The position numbers and the translations under genes are program-made. Positions 51,653 through 63,001 of a DNA stretch of 64,000 bases are shown piece by piece. A model generated the notes under the pieces. It saw only the letters and a list, made by a program, of their open reading frames with translations. It did no database searches and was not told the DNA's origin. How positions within the stretch are numbered: position 1 is the stretch's first letter; the number at the start of each line of letters is the position of its first letter. Source of the DNA: Malacoplasma penetrans HF-2 (GTDB lineage: Bacteria > Bacillota_I > Bacilli_A > Mycoplasmatales > Mycoplasmoidaceae); NCBI RefSeq assembly GCF_000011225.1, contig NC_004432.1, positions 682,001 to 746,000 on the forward strand, written 5' to 3'.

Positions 51653-52657
51653 TTATCTAGCTGCAGTTTTTTTAGGAACTGGACCTCTAGCAACTGTTTT
51701 CTTTGCAACATCTGTTTTTTCAATAACAGTAATTGGACTTCCAGTTTCTTTTCTCATAAAGCCTTCAATTAATGCATAAATTCTTTCTTTAATTTTAGGA
51801 AGTGCAGTTTTTAAAATTGTCATCTCAAAAGCTTCTTTTCAAGAGTGGCCAATCGAAATAAGTCTTAGACCTAAAATTAAGGATCTTGTTGAACAAATTA
51901 ATGGTAATTTTTCAGCAATTACAATTTTTCTAGCAGCAATAAATCTATCAAAGTATTGTTTTCCAAAAGGGTAACCTCTAGCAAACTTTTCTTCTAATTT
52001 TTCATCATATGGCATTTCTAAGAAGATAAAACGGTCAAGAGTAGCAATATCAAGTTGTTGTCTTGCAGTATATCCATTACCAATATCTATCCCATTAGTA
52101 TTACCAGCACCAATTAATCTAAATCTTTCATGAGCAATTACTCTTCCCACAGGGAAGTCTAAAAAGCCATTAGCAAGTGCAGCATTAATTGTAATTAAAG
52201 CTTCTGGGTTTGATGCATCCATTTCATCAAATAAAAATAATCCACCATTTTTAAAACAACGGTAAAAATCAGTTTCTATATAATCACCTTTTGCACTTTT
52301 GTATCCTACTAATTTATATGGTTCTAATACTGCTCCACTAAAATAAAAATCTAGTTTTAAAGTCTTAGCAATTTCTTGAGCCATATAAGTTTTCCCTACA
52401 CCTGGTGCAGAGTATAAATAAACATTAAAATTTTTAGCTATTAATTTTAAAACAGTCTCAAATAAAAAGTGTTGTTTTTTAGCATCTCTTAGTTCAATGT
52501 CTTTGATTTCCATTGACTCTAAAGTTACTTTTAAATCTTTGGAAGTTATTCCATGCTCCAGATGATGAATAATCTCTTTAGAAACTTCTAAAAGCTTTTC
52601 ATCTAAGGCTTTGGAAACTTCCTCTCTTATCTTTTTTTTACTATTGAATAAATCCAT
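51653..52657 (-). CDS. MoxR-type AAA+ ATPase
   Basis: A 334-residue ATPase. An N-terminal helical region (~75 residues) precedes Walker A VYLYSAPGVGKTYMAQEIA (~96-114). Walker B is GGLFLFDEMDASNPEAL, the sensor region RFRLIGAGNTNG, and an Arg-finger region is ATLDRFIFLEMPYD. A short basic tail (VAKKTVARGPVPKKTAAR) ends the protein. The core matches MoxR/CbbQ chaperones. It is the first gene of a three-gene set with the VWA-like and Asn-rich proteins. UGA Trp occurs in IGHSWKEAF. Confidence 0.85.
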
Positions 52658-52798
52658 AAGTTGTCTCTATTTTTTTCCCAAATATTTTTTAAAATTCAAG
52701 TATTATTTTACTTTAAAGAGTTAAAAATAATAATAAGATTTTAAAATTTTTTTAAACCTTTAAAAATTGATAAAAATATCATTTTTCAATAAATATCC

Positions 52799-53350
52799 TT
52801 ATCTTTTTTCAATTTTTACAACACCCAAATGTTTAAAGTTTCTGTATTTATCTCTGCTATCTAATCCAAATCCAGCAACTCATTCATTCGGAATGTTTGT
52901 GCCTATTCAATCAGGTTTATATTTGTCTTTATAATCACTTATCTTATTAAATAATGTACATGTTTTAATTTCTTCTACATCACAATTTTTAATGAAATCA
53001 CAAACCTTTTGAAGTCTTACTCCAGTATCAATAATAGTGTCTAATATTAATATCTTGTGTCCTTTAATTTCTAAAGGATCAAAATTTGCAATCACTTTAA
53101 TATTAGAATTTTTAGAAACTGATTTATGACCTAAAAAAGTCATTTTAACAGTTTTAAAAATTGTTGAAAAATCCAATAATGGTAACAAGTGTCCTGCAAA
53201 GATAACACTTGAATCTAAAATTGGAATTACAACAACATCACTATTTTCAAAACTTTTGTAATAAGCATTTAATTCAAAAGATAGTTTTTTTATTACATCC
53301 TTTATTTCTTCATAAGAAAATAAAATTTTAGCAAAGCAATCTTGGTACAT
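52799..53350 (-). CDS. hpt: Hypoxanthine-guanine phosphoribosyltransferase
   Basis: Makes IMP and GMP from free bases and PRPP. The 183-residue frame carries the PRPP loop HKILILDTIIDTGVRLQKV (~92-110; the usual acidic pair before DTG is D-T here, a slight variant). PVIPILDSSVIFAGHLLPLL-type and FKTVKMTFLGHKS segments and the C-terminal WVAGFGLDSRDRYRN hood motif are also present. Its ATG overlaps the purB stop as TAATG. It completes a purA-purB-hpt salvage operon. Confidence 0.93.
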
Positions 53351-54648
53351 TATCTAAAAATCCTTTTATAAATATCATTGATATATTTTAAATGATGTTT
53401 TTCATCAAAAATAAAATTAATATCTTTTTCAGTTAATCCATCAGCCAATTTAGATTTTAAAATTTCACTTTTAAAATCTAAATTATTGTTAAAACACAAC
53501 AATGCTATTTTTTGAATTTCATCATATACAAATTCTCTAGAAAGATTTTCATTTTCCAATAACTTTAATAACAATGCTTGAGAGTAAATTAAACCATTAG
53601 TTAGTTTCAAATTCTTTTGAATATTTTTTACATATACATTAAGATTTGCAATTACTTTAGTTAATCTTTCAATTACATAATAAGTAAGTGTTGTAGCATC
53701 TAAAAACATAATTCTTTCATTTGAAGAATGAGAAATATCACGCTCATGTCAAAGGTCATTATTTTCTAATGCAACATTACTATATGCTTTAATCATTCTA
53801 GAAAGCCCACAGATATTTTCTAAACTAATAGGATTTTTCTTATGTGGCATTGCAGAGCTACCTTTTTGATTAATATCAAAAAATTCACTAACTTCAGAAA
53901 CTTCAGTTCTTGATAAGTGTCTTAATTCAGTTGCAATTTTTTCAACTGTACTTGCAATCACTGCAAGAGTTGCAAAATAAAATGCATGATTATCTCTTTG
54001 AATAATTTGAGTAGAAGCATTCGATGAATTAATCTTTAGTTTCTTACAAACATAATCTTGAAGTTTTAATCCAGTGTTTGCAAATGTACCAACAGCACCA
54101 CTAATCTTTCCAACCTCAACTTCTTTTCTAGCAAGATTTAATCTTTCTAAGTTTCTATTTAATTCATCATATCAAATTGCAAATTTATAACCAAAACTAG
54201 TAGGTTCTCCATGGATCCCATGAGTTCTACCTATTTGAACTAAATCTTTATATTTAAAAGCTTTCTTTTTTAGTTCCTTCATTAAGTTTTTAATTGCTTC
54301 AATAATTAACAAATTTGTTTCTTTAAGCATCACTGCATTTGCAGTATCTACAACATCTGTTGAAGTTAAACCATAATGAATTCACTTCTTAACACTGTCT
54401 TCTTTTATGTTTAAAGATATTGCTCTTAAAAAAGCAATAACATCATGTTTAGTGTTTTTTTCAATTTCATAAATTTCATTTAAATCAAAAGACATTTTTT
54501 CATTTAATAAATTAAATGTTTGTTCATCAATTTTTTTACTCACATAAAAATAGTTAATTACACACTTTTCAATTTTCAATCAAGTGTTAAATTTATTTTC
54601 ATCTGATCAAATTTTAGAAATTATAGGAACTTCATATCTTTTAATCAT
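53350..54648 (-). CDS. purB: Adenylosuccinate lyase
   Basis: Splits adenylosuccinate to AMP and fumarate. The 432-residue frame begins MIKRYEVPIISKIW (UGA Trp). The family signature is GSSAMPHKKNPISLENICGLSR (mobile catalytic loop Ser), and an upstream THGIHGEPT-like segment spans the active-site His. The all-helical C-terminal domain follows. The ribosome site AAGGTGA overlaps the tail of the intergenic 9 bp after purA. With PurA it converts IMP to AMP, useful in an organism that salvages hypoxanthine. Confidence 0.94.
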
Positions 54649-54657
54649 ATTTTCACC

Positions 54658-55938
54658 TTAATTATCTTTTATTATTGTTTGATTACGATCTGGACCAACT
54701 GAAACAAATCTAACTCTTACTTTTAAAAAGTTTTCAATATAGCTTATATATCTTTTTAAATTTAAGGGTAAATCATCATAACTTTTGATACGACTTACAT
54801 CTTCACTTCATCCATCTAATATTTCATAAATTGGTTCACATTTTTGTAACTCTTCAATAGATGATGGCATGTAGTTTAGTTGTTTATCATTTCTTTTGTA
54901 TCCTATACAAACTTTTATTTTTTGTACCTTTGATAAAACATCAATTAATGTAATAGCAATTTCACTAATTCCACTAACTGTTACAACATATTTTAATAAG
55001 AATAAATCTAATCAACCTATTCTTCTAGGTCTTTTAGTAACTGTTCCATATTCATGACCTTTTTCACGAATATAATGTGCTAAATTTTCCTCTTCAATTT
55101 CACTAACAAATGGACCACTTCCTACACGTGTAGAATAAGCTTTAACAACTCCTAAAATTCTTTTAATTTTATTAATTGCTAATCCAGTTCCAGAAGATAC
55201 TAAACCAATTACATTACTAGAAGTTACATATGGATAAGTACCATAATCAATATCAAGCATTATTCCTTGAGCACCTTCAAATAAAATTTTATTATTTCTT
55301 TCATAAGCATAGTTTAATAAAGCAACTGTGTTAATTACAAAAGGTTTAATTTGTTGTCCTAATTCATAGTATTGTTTAGCAATTGTATATGGATTAAAAA
55401 TTTGTTTTCCATATCTACTAAATAAAACATTTTTAATTTGTAAGTTATCTTGAATCTTAGCTAATAAAACATTGAAATCAAATAAATCACAAACTCTAAT
55501 CCCAACTCTTGAAACTTTGTCAGTATAACAAGGTCCAATCCCTTTATTAGTTGTCCCTATTTTTTTTGATCCTTTTAGTTCTTCAAGCATTTTATCCATT
55601 TCAATATGGAAATTAAAAATAACATGACATTTATCTGAAACATATAAGTTGTCAGTACTTACTCCATTTGATTTTAAATACTTAACTTCTTCTAATAATG
55701 TAATTGGGTTTAAAACTACACCATTAGCAATAACTACTCTGTTTCTAGGGTTAAAAATTCCAGAAGGAATTAATCTTAATTTAAAAGTTTTGTTGTCAAA
55801 AACAATTGTATGACCAGCATTGTCCCCACCTTGATATCTCACTATATAGTCAAATTGATTGGATAAAAGGTCAACAAATTTTCCTTTACCTTCATCACCA
55901 AATTGAGAGCCAATAATCATCAATAAATTTTCATTCAT
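54658..55938 (-). CDS. purA: Adenylosuccinate synthetase
   Basis: Joins IMP and aspartate with GTP to give adenylosuccinate. The 426-residue frame starts MNENLLMIIGSQFGDEGKGKFVDLL with the GDEGKGK P-loop at ~14-20. It continues QGGDNAGHT, GIGPCYTDKVSRVGIRV, LFEGAQGIMLDIDYGTYPYVTSS and TKRPRRIGW. The ATG at 55938 is preceded by AGGAAC; an upstream in-frame UUG is rejected because the G-loop is already near the N-terminus. It is the first enzyme of purA-purB-hpt. Confidence 0.95.
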
Positions 55939-56044
55939 AAGTAAATTGTTCCTAATCAGTAAATTTTTATATATCAAACATTTATTATTATTACAAATAA
56001 TATAAAAATTAGAGTATTTATTTTAAATAATTTACTAATTAAAA

Positions 56045-56212
56045 TTAATTTACTTTTTCAGGTTCTTTTTTATCATTTTCTTTTTCTTCAGGTTTAATTT
56101 CATTTTTAATAAATAAAGGTTTTCTTTCAATTTTCATTTTTACTATTACTTCATTTACTTCACTCTTTTGAACCTTTTTATTTTTCTTGTTCTTTTTATT
56201 TCTATGTTTCAT
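56045..56212 (-). CDS. Small Lys/Glu-rich protein of unknown function
   Basis: A 55-residue frame with an unusual charge layout: a strongly basic N-terminus (MKHRNKKNKKNKKVQK), a short hydrophobic-charged middle (VIVKMKIERKPLFI) and a Lys/Glu tail ending KKEPEKVN. No domain is recognised. It fills the gap between nrnA and purA in the same orientation and ends with UAA 107 bp before purA. Composition is consistent with a nucleic-acid-binding or ribosome-associated peptide. It could be a chance frame, but there are no stops and codon use matches neighbours. Confidence 0.5.
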   Translation of the reverse strand: MKHRNKKNKKNKKVQKSEVNEVIVKMKIERKPLFIKNEIKPEEKENDKKEPEKVN

Positions 56213-56255
56213 ATTATATTTCTCTTTGTATCTTTATCATATTGTAATAAATAAA

Positions 56256-56277
56256 AAGAAGGTATTCTAACCTTCTT
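56256..56277. terminator. Intrinsic terminator overlapping the nrnA stop
   Basis: An 8-bp stem (AAGAAGGT / ACCTTCTT) with a 6-nt loop and T5 on the minus strand spans the TAG at 56267-56269. Confidence 0.75.
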
Positions 56278-57238
56278 GATTTTGCAATTCTGCCAAATAT
56301 GATTGTAGTCTTTCAACTACCTTATAAAAGTCTTTTTCATTTTCTAAAGTATATCCAGCTGCAAATTTATGACCACCACCATTAAATTCACTAGCAATGT
56401 GATTAATTTGAATATCTCTACTTCTCATAGAACCTTTTCAACTTAAAGTTTGTTCATCAAAATAAACTGTAGTTCAAATATAAACACCTTTAATATCTGA
56501 TAGTAAATGAACCATTGAAAATTGTGGATAAATATTAAATTTCTTATGAGCACCTTTAGGAATAACAAAATATGCTACTCCATTTTCAATATGCATTCTT
56601 TTCATTAAGTAATTTGTAAATTCAATTTGATATGGTTCTCTTAAATAAATTGAATCATGTACTTCACTTCTTCTAAAACCAGTAGAAATTAATTTACTTG
56701 TTACTTCATAAGTTGAAGGTAAAGTATTACTATGTAAGAATCTTCCAGTATCAGTTAATATTCCAGCATACAAATATTTTGCACATTGAGCACTTAATTT
56801 TAATTTAGATTCCAAAAATAAAGAACCTCACATTTCACAAGTTGCTGGGATCATAGGATCAATTCATTCATAGTCTGCAAAAGTTTCAATTTGAGGATGG
56901 TGATCTACTCTTATTGTTTCTTTACATAATGTATTTTTTCTAGAATATACTCTTGCTGTATTAGCAGTATCTGAAATAATACCAAGTGATGAAGAAATGA
57001 ATTCATTTGATGAAGCATTTTGTTCAGCATCAAATTTAAAAAGAGAAGAACCATAAAGTTCAGATAATGTATCTAAACCAATAATTTTCACATTCTTATT
57101 TTTAAAGTTATCATTTATAAATTCTCTCACAGCAAAACATGACCCTAATGCATCAAAGTCAGGTCTCTCATGAAAAAATAATGAAATGTTTTCATACTCT
57201 TCAATTTTTTTAATAATAATTTCTGTTATATCCATCAT
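56267..57238 (-). CDS. nrnA: DHH/DHHA1 phosphoesterase (NrnA-like oligoribonuclease / pAp phosphatase)
   Basis: A 323-residue Mn-dependent enzyme that degrades very short RNAs and often 3'-phosphoadenosine 5'-phosphate. The DHH domain has HERPDFDALGS (~23-33), a second Asp motif in GIISDTAN, and RVDHHP (~113-118). GILTDTGRFLHSN follows. The DHHA1 domain has INHIASEFNGGGHKFAAG near the C-terminus. It starts six bases after the thiI stop, so the two are co-transcribed. Two ATGs (57238, 57235) are adjacent. Confidence 0.92.
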
Positions 57239-57244
57239 AGTAAT

Positions 57245-58396
57245 TTACTCCTTTATTATTTGAACATTTGCAACTGCTCTGTCTTCTAAACTTTTTAACA
57301 ATTCTAATTCATTTTCTAATGCTAGTGCAATACTTAGTTTAGGTTTAGTAATTGGATGTTTTGGTGCAAACATAGAACAAACATCCTCATGCTCACTAAT
57401 TGAAATTTCATATGTCCCAATTTGTTTTGCTATCTCAATAATTTCAACTTTATCAAATGTAAGTAATGGTCTAAATATTTCCATCTTGTCACAAACTTGA
57501 GAAATTGTATTAATACTTTCTATAGTTTGAGATGCTACTTGTCCTAATGAGTCTCCACAAATTAATGAGTTCATTTTATATTTAATAGCTAACTGTTGAG
57601 CAATTCTATAAAATGATCGCCTCATTAATGTAATCCTATATTTCTCATTAGACATGTGAATTAATTCATGTTGCACTTTTGTAAAATCAACTATAAAAAA
57701 TCTAGGCTTATAAATCTTATAGTTTAAAGTAATTTGTTTAATTAATGACTTTAGTTTATTAAGTGTAATTTCAGTTACATCATCTGTAATGAAAGTTAAA
57801 TAATCTACTTGCTGACCTCTTTTTTGTAATAAGAATGAAGCAACAGGAGAATCAATTCCTCCGGATAGTAAAGATAAACACCTACCATTTACACCAATTG
57901 GTAATCCACCAACTCCAAGTATTTTATCAAACCAAACATAACTTTTATTTTCATCATAAATTTCAATATTGATTGTTAGTTCAGGATTATGAACATCCAC
58001 TTTAATTTCATTATTTTTTAAAATATAAGTGGCAACTTCTTTTTTAATTTCAGTTTGATCAAGAAATTCTTTATACCTTCTTTTTACTTCAATTTTAAAA
58101 GTCTTATATTTTTTATCAAACCCATTAGCAACTTTTGCAATTTCTTTAATATCTGTTTTTGCTTCTAAACATAAAAAGAAGTGATGAATCCCTGGAATCA
58201 TTTTTAAGATATGAATAATTTCATTTTCATCTTCTGAACAATACTCTAAAGTAAACATACTATGTTTATCTAGTAATTTAAATTCAAAGTCTGATAAAGC
58301 TTTATTTACATTTTTAAATAATGCTTTAATAAACTCTTTTTTATTTTTTCCTTTTAAAAATAATTCACCAAATTTTATATTTATATGTTTTTTCAT
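57245..58396 (-). CDS. thiI: tRNA 4-thiouridine synthase ThiI
   Basis: Makes 4-thiouridine at position 8 of tRNA. The 383-residue protein has an N-terminal ferredoxin-like and THUMP domain (~1-165) and a PP-loop ATP pyrophosphatase domain with CLSLLSGGIDSPVAS (~174-188). It then has YRITLMRRSFYRIAQQLA and ICGDSLGQVASQT, where the tRNA and ATP sites lie. EDVCSMFAPKHP carries a conserved Cys. There is no C-terminal rhodanese domain, as in many Gram-positive relatives. It is the first gene of a thiI-nrnA pair. Confidence 0.95.
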   Translation of the reverse strand: MKKHINIKFGELFLKGKNKKEFIKALFKNVNKALSDFEFKLLDKHSMFTLEYCSEDENEIIHILKMIPGIHHFFLCLEAKTDIKEIAKVANGFDKKYKTFKIEVKRRYKEFLDQTEIKKEVATYILKNNEIKVDVHNPELTINIEIYDENKSYVWFDKILGVGGLPIGVNGRCLSLLSGGIDSPVASFLLQKRGQQVDYLTFITDDVTEITLNKLKSLIKQITLNYKIYKPRFFIVDFTKVQHELIHMSNEKYRITLMRRSFYRIAQQLAIKYKMNSLICGDSLGQVASQTIESINTISQVCDKMEIFRPLLTFDKVEIIEIAKQIGTYEISISEHEDVCSMFAPKHPITKPKLSIALALENELELLKSLEDRAVANVQIIKE

Positions 58397-58516
58397 AAAT
58401 AAGCCTAATGGATAATAATACTATAGTTTTCAAAAAAATTTTTATCTTTTTTTAAAATATTATTTAGTTCAAATATGGTTAATAAACTTAATTACAACTA
58501 ATTATCATTCATTAAA

Positions 58517-58548
58517 AAACCATAAAATGGATAAACATTTTATGGTTT
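58517..58548. terminator. Intrinsic terminator of the nucleoside ABC transporter operon
   Basis: A 13-bp perfect stem (AAACCATAAAATG / CATTTTATGGTTT) with a 6-nt loop and T6 on the minus strand lies 27 bp after the last permease gene. Confidence 0.92.
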
Positions 58549-58574
58549 GAATTAAGTATTTTATTTTATAAAAA

Positions 58575-59504
58575 TTATCTTGCACTCTTATTAAAGTGTT
58601 TACCAGCTGATTTTGGCCCAATTGAGAATCTTCCAAATAGAACCATTACAACTAGAGTTAATGCAAATGGAATAATTTTTAAGATATATCTATTTTCTTG
58701 AGTAAGAGATAATGCATTAGATGCAAATACATACAATGCTGAGAATAAGAATCCTATAATAACACTTGGACTGATTTTTCATGAACTTACAATTAATAAA
58801 GCTAATGCAATAAATCCAAGACCATTAACATCTCCTGCAAACGCACTTCCAGGAATGTAGTAAGAGAATAAACAACCAGCAAAAGAAGCTAAAGCACCTA
58901 CTACCAATACTCCAATTCATTTATATTTAATTACATTAATCCCTTGAGCATCTGCAGCATTTGGATTTTCACCAATTGATCTATATCTTAAACCATATTT
59001 AGTGAAGTTCATAAATACATAGATTGCTGCAATTATAACTAAAGAAATTACTAAACAAATAATTGCTTCACCACTTACAGAACCAACACGGATATCAGGG
59101 TTAAAAGTATATTTATTTGCTAAACTTGATTGACCATTAAATATTACTGGAGCATTATCAGAAATAATTAAACCAATTCCAGGAGCAATTAAGTTAATTC
59201 CAGTACCACCAATTACATGGTCACATTTTAATTTAATAACAGCAAATCCAAACAATGCACCAACACCAACTCCTAGCGCACTTGAGATTAACATAGTTAG
59301 AAAGAATGTAGAGTTATAAGATCCACTTCCTTCATTAAAAGCTTGGTAGAAGACATTTGAGAAAATGTTAAAGAACACTGCCCCAAAGATCATCATCCCA
59401 TTAATTGCAATATTAACAATTCCAACTCTTTCAGAAAGATAACCACTTAAAATTCCAAATATTAATGCTGGAGCTAATATAAATCATTGACTAACATCAA
59501 ACAT
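58575..59504 (-). CDS. ABC transporter permease, nucleoside (NupQ/YufQ-like)
   Basis: A 309-residue membrane protein with about eight helices. The start MFDVSQWFILAPALIFGILSGYLSERVGIVNIAINGMM contains the BPD_transp_2-type sequence in which NIAINGMM marks the family. YGLRYRSIGENPNAADAQGINVIKYKW is the cytosolic coupling loop. It is the second permease of a nucleoside-type importer, overlapping the first by TAATG, with GGAGGT as ribosome site. Substrate assignment (purine/pyrimidine nucleosides) is from family and operon. Confidence 0.9.
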
Positions 59505-61138
59505 TATTGGTTACCTCCTTTGAATTCAGCTACTCTCTTTTCAATAATAGAGTATTGTTCTTCTAAATTAAGAATTGTGAAATCTTCTTGCATAGTTGTT
59601 GGACATTCATTAATTCATTTTTTAATTTTTTCTTTATCTTTCAATCATTTACTGTCTATTGAGTTGTTCTTTTTAAAAACAAAATGTTTTCAATAATCCA
59701 AAGTTGAAATCACACAGCTGAATTTAAAGTCATTATTAATTTTTTCTCTTTTTTCAGCATATGCTTTTTTATTTTCTAATACTCTTGCTTTAAATTCTTT
59801 ATTGCTTAATGGTAGAACCACACTGTAATAAACTTTTACAAAGAATGATAAGAAAGCAGTTGTAAACTTATCTAAGTTCTTTTTCTTGATTGAATTTTCT
59901 ATTTTTAAATTAATAAATTCATTTTTAAGTCTTTTGTATTCAAAAGAATAAGCTTCAGAAACTTCAAATACTGAGTTTTCTAAATTCATGTAATTTTCTT
60001 GATTTTGTTTACCATATCTATTTTTAATAAATTCTCTTCATGGTTTGAAGTAATTTAATAATGAATAGATTGCAACAATATACATCATAATACCAACTAT
60101 TAATTGGATTGTACTTGATGGAAGACCAGCAGGTGCTGCACCAACATTAGGGAATGTAAAGATGAATGATACTACCACTATTGCTAATGGGTTGTTTAAT
60201 GCAATTAATCCAATTGCAATTCCGTCAAACCCTTGAGTTGGTGTTTTATTAAGTGCTAACCCTCCAGCAGATTGAAGATCTAATGATCTAGTATAAGTCC
60301 CTGTATAAACTATTACTGCCAAGATTCCTGATAAGATACCAGAGATTGCAAATGATCATAATTGCAATGCATTTTTGTTATAACCAAAGTTTTGAGCTGC
60401 AAATGGACTTTGTCCAGTTGTTTTTAATTTATGTCCAAAAACTGTGAATTTTAAGATTACTCAAATTGCTACCACACAAACTACAGTAATTCCAATTGAT
60501 CAAGCTCATCCTCAGAAATCACCTTCTTGTCAGAAAGTAAATGCTGGGTTCATTGCATTTGATCTAAATAACCCGTTGTTTAATCCAGTTTGATCTAAAT
60601 CATATTTATATATTAATGCCCCTACAATATATAGAATGATTCAGTTAAGTAAGATTGCACTTACTACTTCATTTACTTTGAAATATATTTTTAATAACCC
60701 TATTGTTACTGCAACTGCAGTTGCCCCTAATATTGAAAATAATAATGTAATGATTTGTCCACCAGCTGGTGCAAAATCTTGTGGGAATAAGCTAATCAAT
60801 AAGAATGCTGTACTTCCTCCTGCCATCATTTGACCTGATATACCAATATTAAAGATACCAACTCTCATTGAGAAACTAAAGGCTAGGGCTGCAACAATAT
60901 ATGTACAAAGTTGAACTGCAAAGTGTTGGGCATCATATTCTCATGCAAATGCTTTAACAAAAATCTGGAAGAATGCTTCAGGTTTAGTTCCTAATGCTGA
61001 AATGATTACAAATGATACAAATAGAGCAAACACAATACATAAGGTAACAGAAAGGAAATTCCGTCTTAAACTTTTTTGTTTAGTCTGATAAAACAATTTA
61101 TCAAACGTTGTTAAATTTTTATTATAAAAATTTTTCAT
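59504..61138 (-). CDS. ABC transporter permease, nucleoside (NupP/YufP-like), with long cytosolic tail
   Basis: A 544-residue permease. After a ~35-residue basic N-terminus come helices and the family motif MRVGIFNIGISGQMMAGG. A GKHKLKTTGQSPFAAQNFG-like coupling loop and further helices run to ~375. The last ~165 residues (YGKQNQENYMNLENSVFEV... to ...VAEFKGGNQ) are a soluble, Lys/Glu-rich, helical extension absent from typical bacterial homologues of ~350-380 residues. It overlaps both neighbours by one base, so ATPase and permeases are translationally coupled. Confidence 0.88.
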
Positions 61139-62991
61139 TATAAACTCTCCCCTGCTAATAATTGTCCAATGTGTTCTCTATTCATAATTTTTCTATCATT
61201 TTCTTCAATAATTCTATTCTTACTCATTACTGAAATTGTGTCAGCAAGTGCTAGTATTTCATCCAATTCATAAGAGATTAATAATACTGCATTACCTTTT
61301 TTCTTTTCTTCAATAATCTGGTTATGGATGTATTGAATTGCACCTACATCTAATCCTCTTGTAGGTTGAGTTAAGATTATTAACTTATGGTGTTTTTCTA
61401 ATTCTCTACCAATAATCACTTTTTGTTGATTACCACCAGAAAGTGATTTAGCAAGTGCAACTCCATTAGCTGATCCTCTAACATCATATTTTTCAATTGT
61501 TTTTTGAGCATACTCAACAATTTCATAATCAACTAAAAATCCTATATTACTAAATGGTTTTTTACTAATTTGATTATTAACAATGTTGTATCTTACAGTT
61601 TGTTCCAAATCTAAACCAAACTTATGACGATCTTCTGGAACATGACTAATTCCTAATTGTATTCTTTTATTAATATTTGAATTTGAAATATCTTTACCCA
61701 TGAAAAAGATTGAATTAGGATTTGCTTTTCTAAGTCCTGCAATTTGCTCAACTAGTTTTGATTGACCATTTCCTTCAACTCCAGCAATTGCATAGATTTC
61801 ACCACTATGAACTTTAAAGCTAACTTTTGAATTATTTTTAGCTGTTACATTTTCAATGTTAATGTTTTTGTTAATGGTCTTTAGAGCCATATTTTTTACT
61901 TTAACAACTTGCTCTTGGATTTTTTCATCATCAAATAAAGTTAAGTGAGAAAGATCTAAATCTTTTACTTCTAAAACAACTTCTTTTTTATCTAATGGTA
62001 AATCATTTACACTTGGTACTATTTTTCTACCAACCATTAATTCAGCCATCTTTTCAACAGAAGTGTCTTTAACTTTTATATGATCAATGTATTTACCTTT
62101 TCTAATAATAGTTGCTTCATCTGCAATTTCTTTAATCTCATGAAGCTTATGAGAAATAATAATAATTGTTTTTCCATCTTCTTTGAATTTTTTCAAGATA
62201 TCTAAAAATGCTACTATTTCACTATCTGATAAAACTGCTGTTGGTTCATCGAAAATCATAATTTCTGATTCTCTATATAAAACCTTTAAGATTTCTACTT
62301 TTTGTTGTTGACCAACTGTTAAGTTTTTTACTTTATCATTTACATTAATATTGAATCCATATTTTTGGATTAACTCTGAAATGATTTTTTTAGATTTCAT
62401 TCTATCAATGAAACCTTTGAAAGTTTTTTCACTTCCTAAAACTATGTTTTCTCAAACTGTATAGTTATCTACTAATTTGAAGTGTTGGTGAACCATTCCA
62501 ATTTTATATATAGTTGCATCTTTTGAAGATTTGAATTTAATCTTTTCATTTTTAATTCAAATTTCTCCAATGTCTTGTTCATACATCCCAAACAAGATAG
62601 ACATTAAAGTAGATTTACCTGCACCGTTTTCACCAATGATTGCATGGATTGAATTTTTTTTAACATATAAATTCATCCCTACATTTGCTTTAATGGTTCC
62701 ATTATTAAATGATTTGTGAATGTTAACCATTTTTAATACATAATCAGCACCTTGTTCTTCTTTAAAAGGTACATATGTAAATTCACTGAAATTTTTAACT
62801 TCTTTTTTCTCTGTTTTTTCTTCAGATACTTTTTCAGTAGTTGCTGCATTTACTGATGGTTTAACTGTGTCCTTTGTATTCTTAGTTTCTTTTTTATCAA
62901 TCTTTGCCTCAGATACTTTTACAGCTGCAGTTGATTTTGTTGATGCTTTAACTGTACTAGTTTTTGTGTTTTTAGTTTTTTTCTTATCCAT
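61138..62991 (-). CDS. ABC transporter double ATPase, nucleoside/sugar type (NupO/YufO-like)
   Basis: A 617-residue protein with two ABC domains, as in ribose and nucleoside importers. The first ~70 residues are a Lys/Thr/Val/Ser-rich low-complexity segment ([17 protein letters not shown]...). The first Walker A is [18 protein letters not shown], with the [15 protein letters not shown] signature and [12 protein letters not shown]. The second domain has the degenerate P-loop [13 protein letters not shown], then [15 protein letters not shown] and [14 protein letters not shown] start at 62991 after AGAGGT; a longer frame from 63036 would overlap the lipoprotein gene. Confidence 0.92.
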
Positions 62992-63001
62992 AATCATACC
63001 T

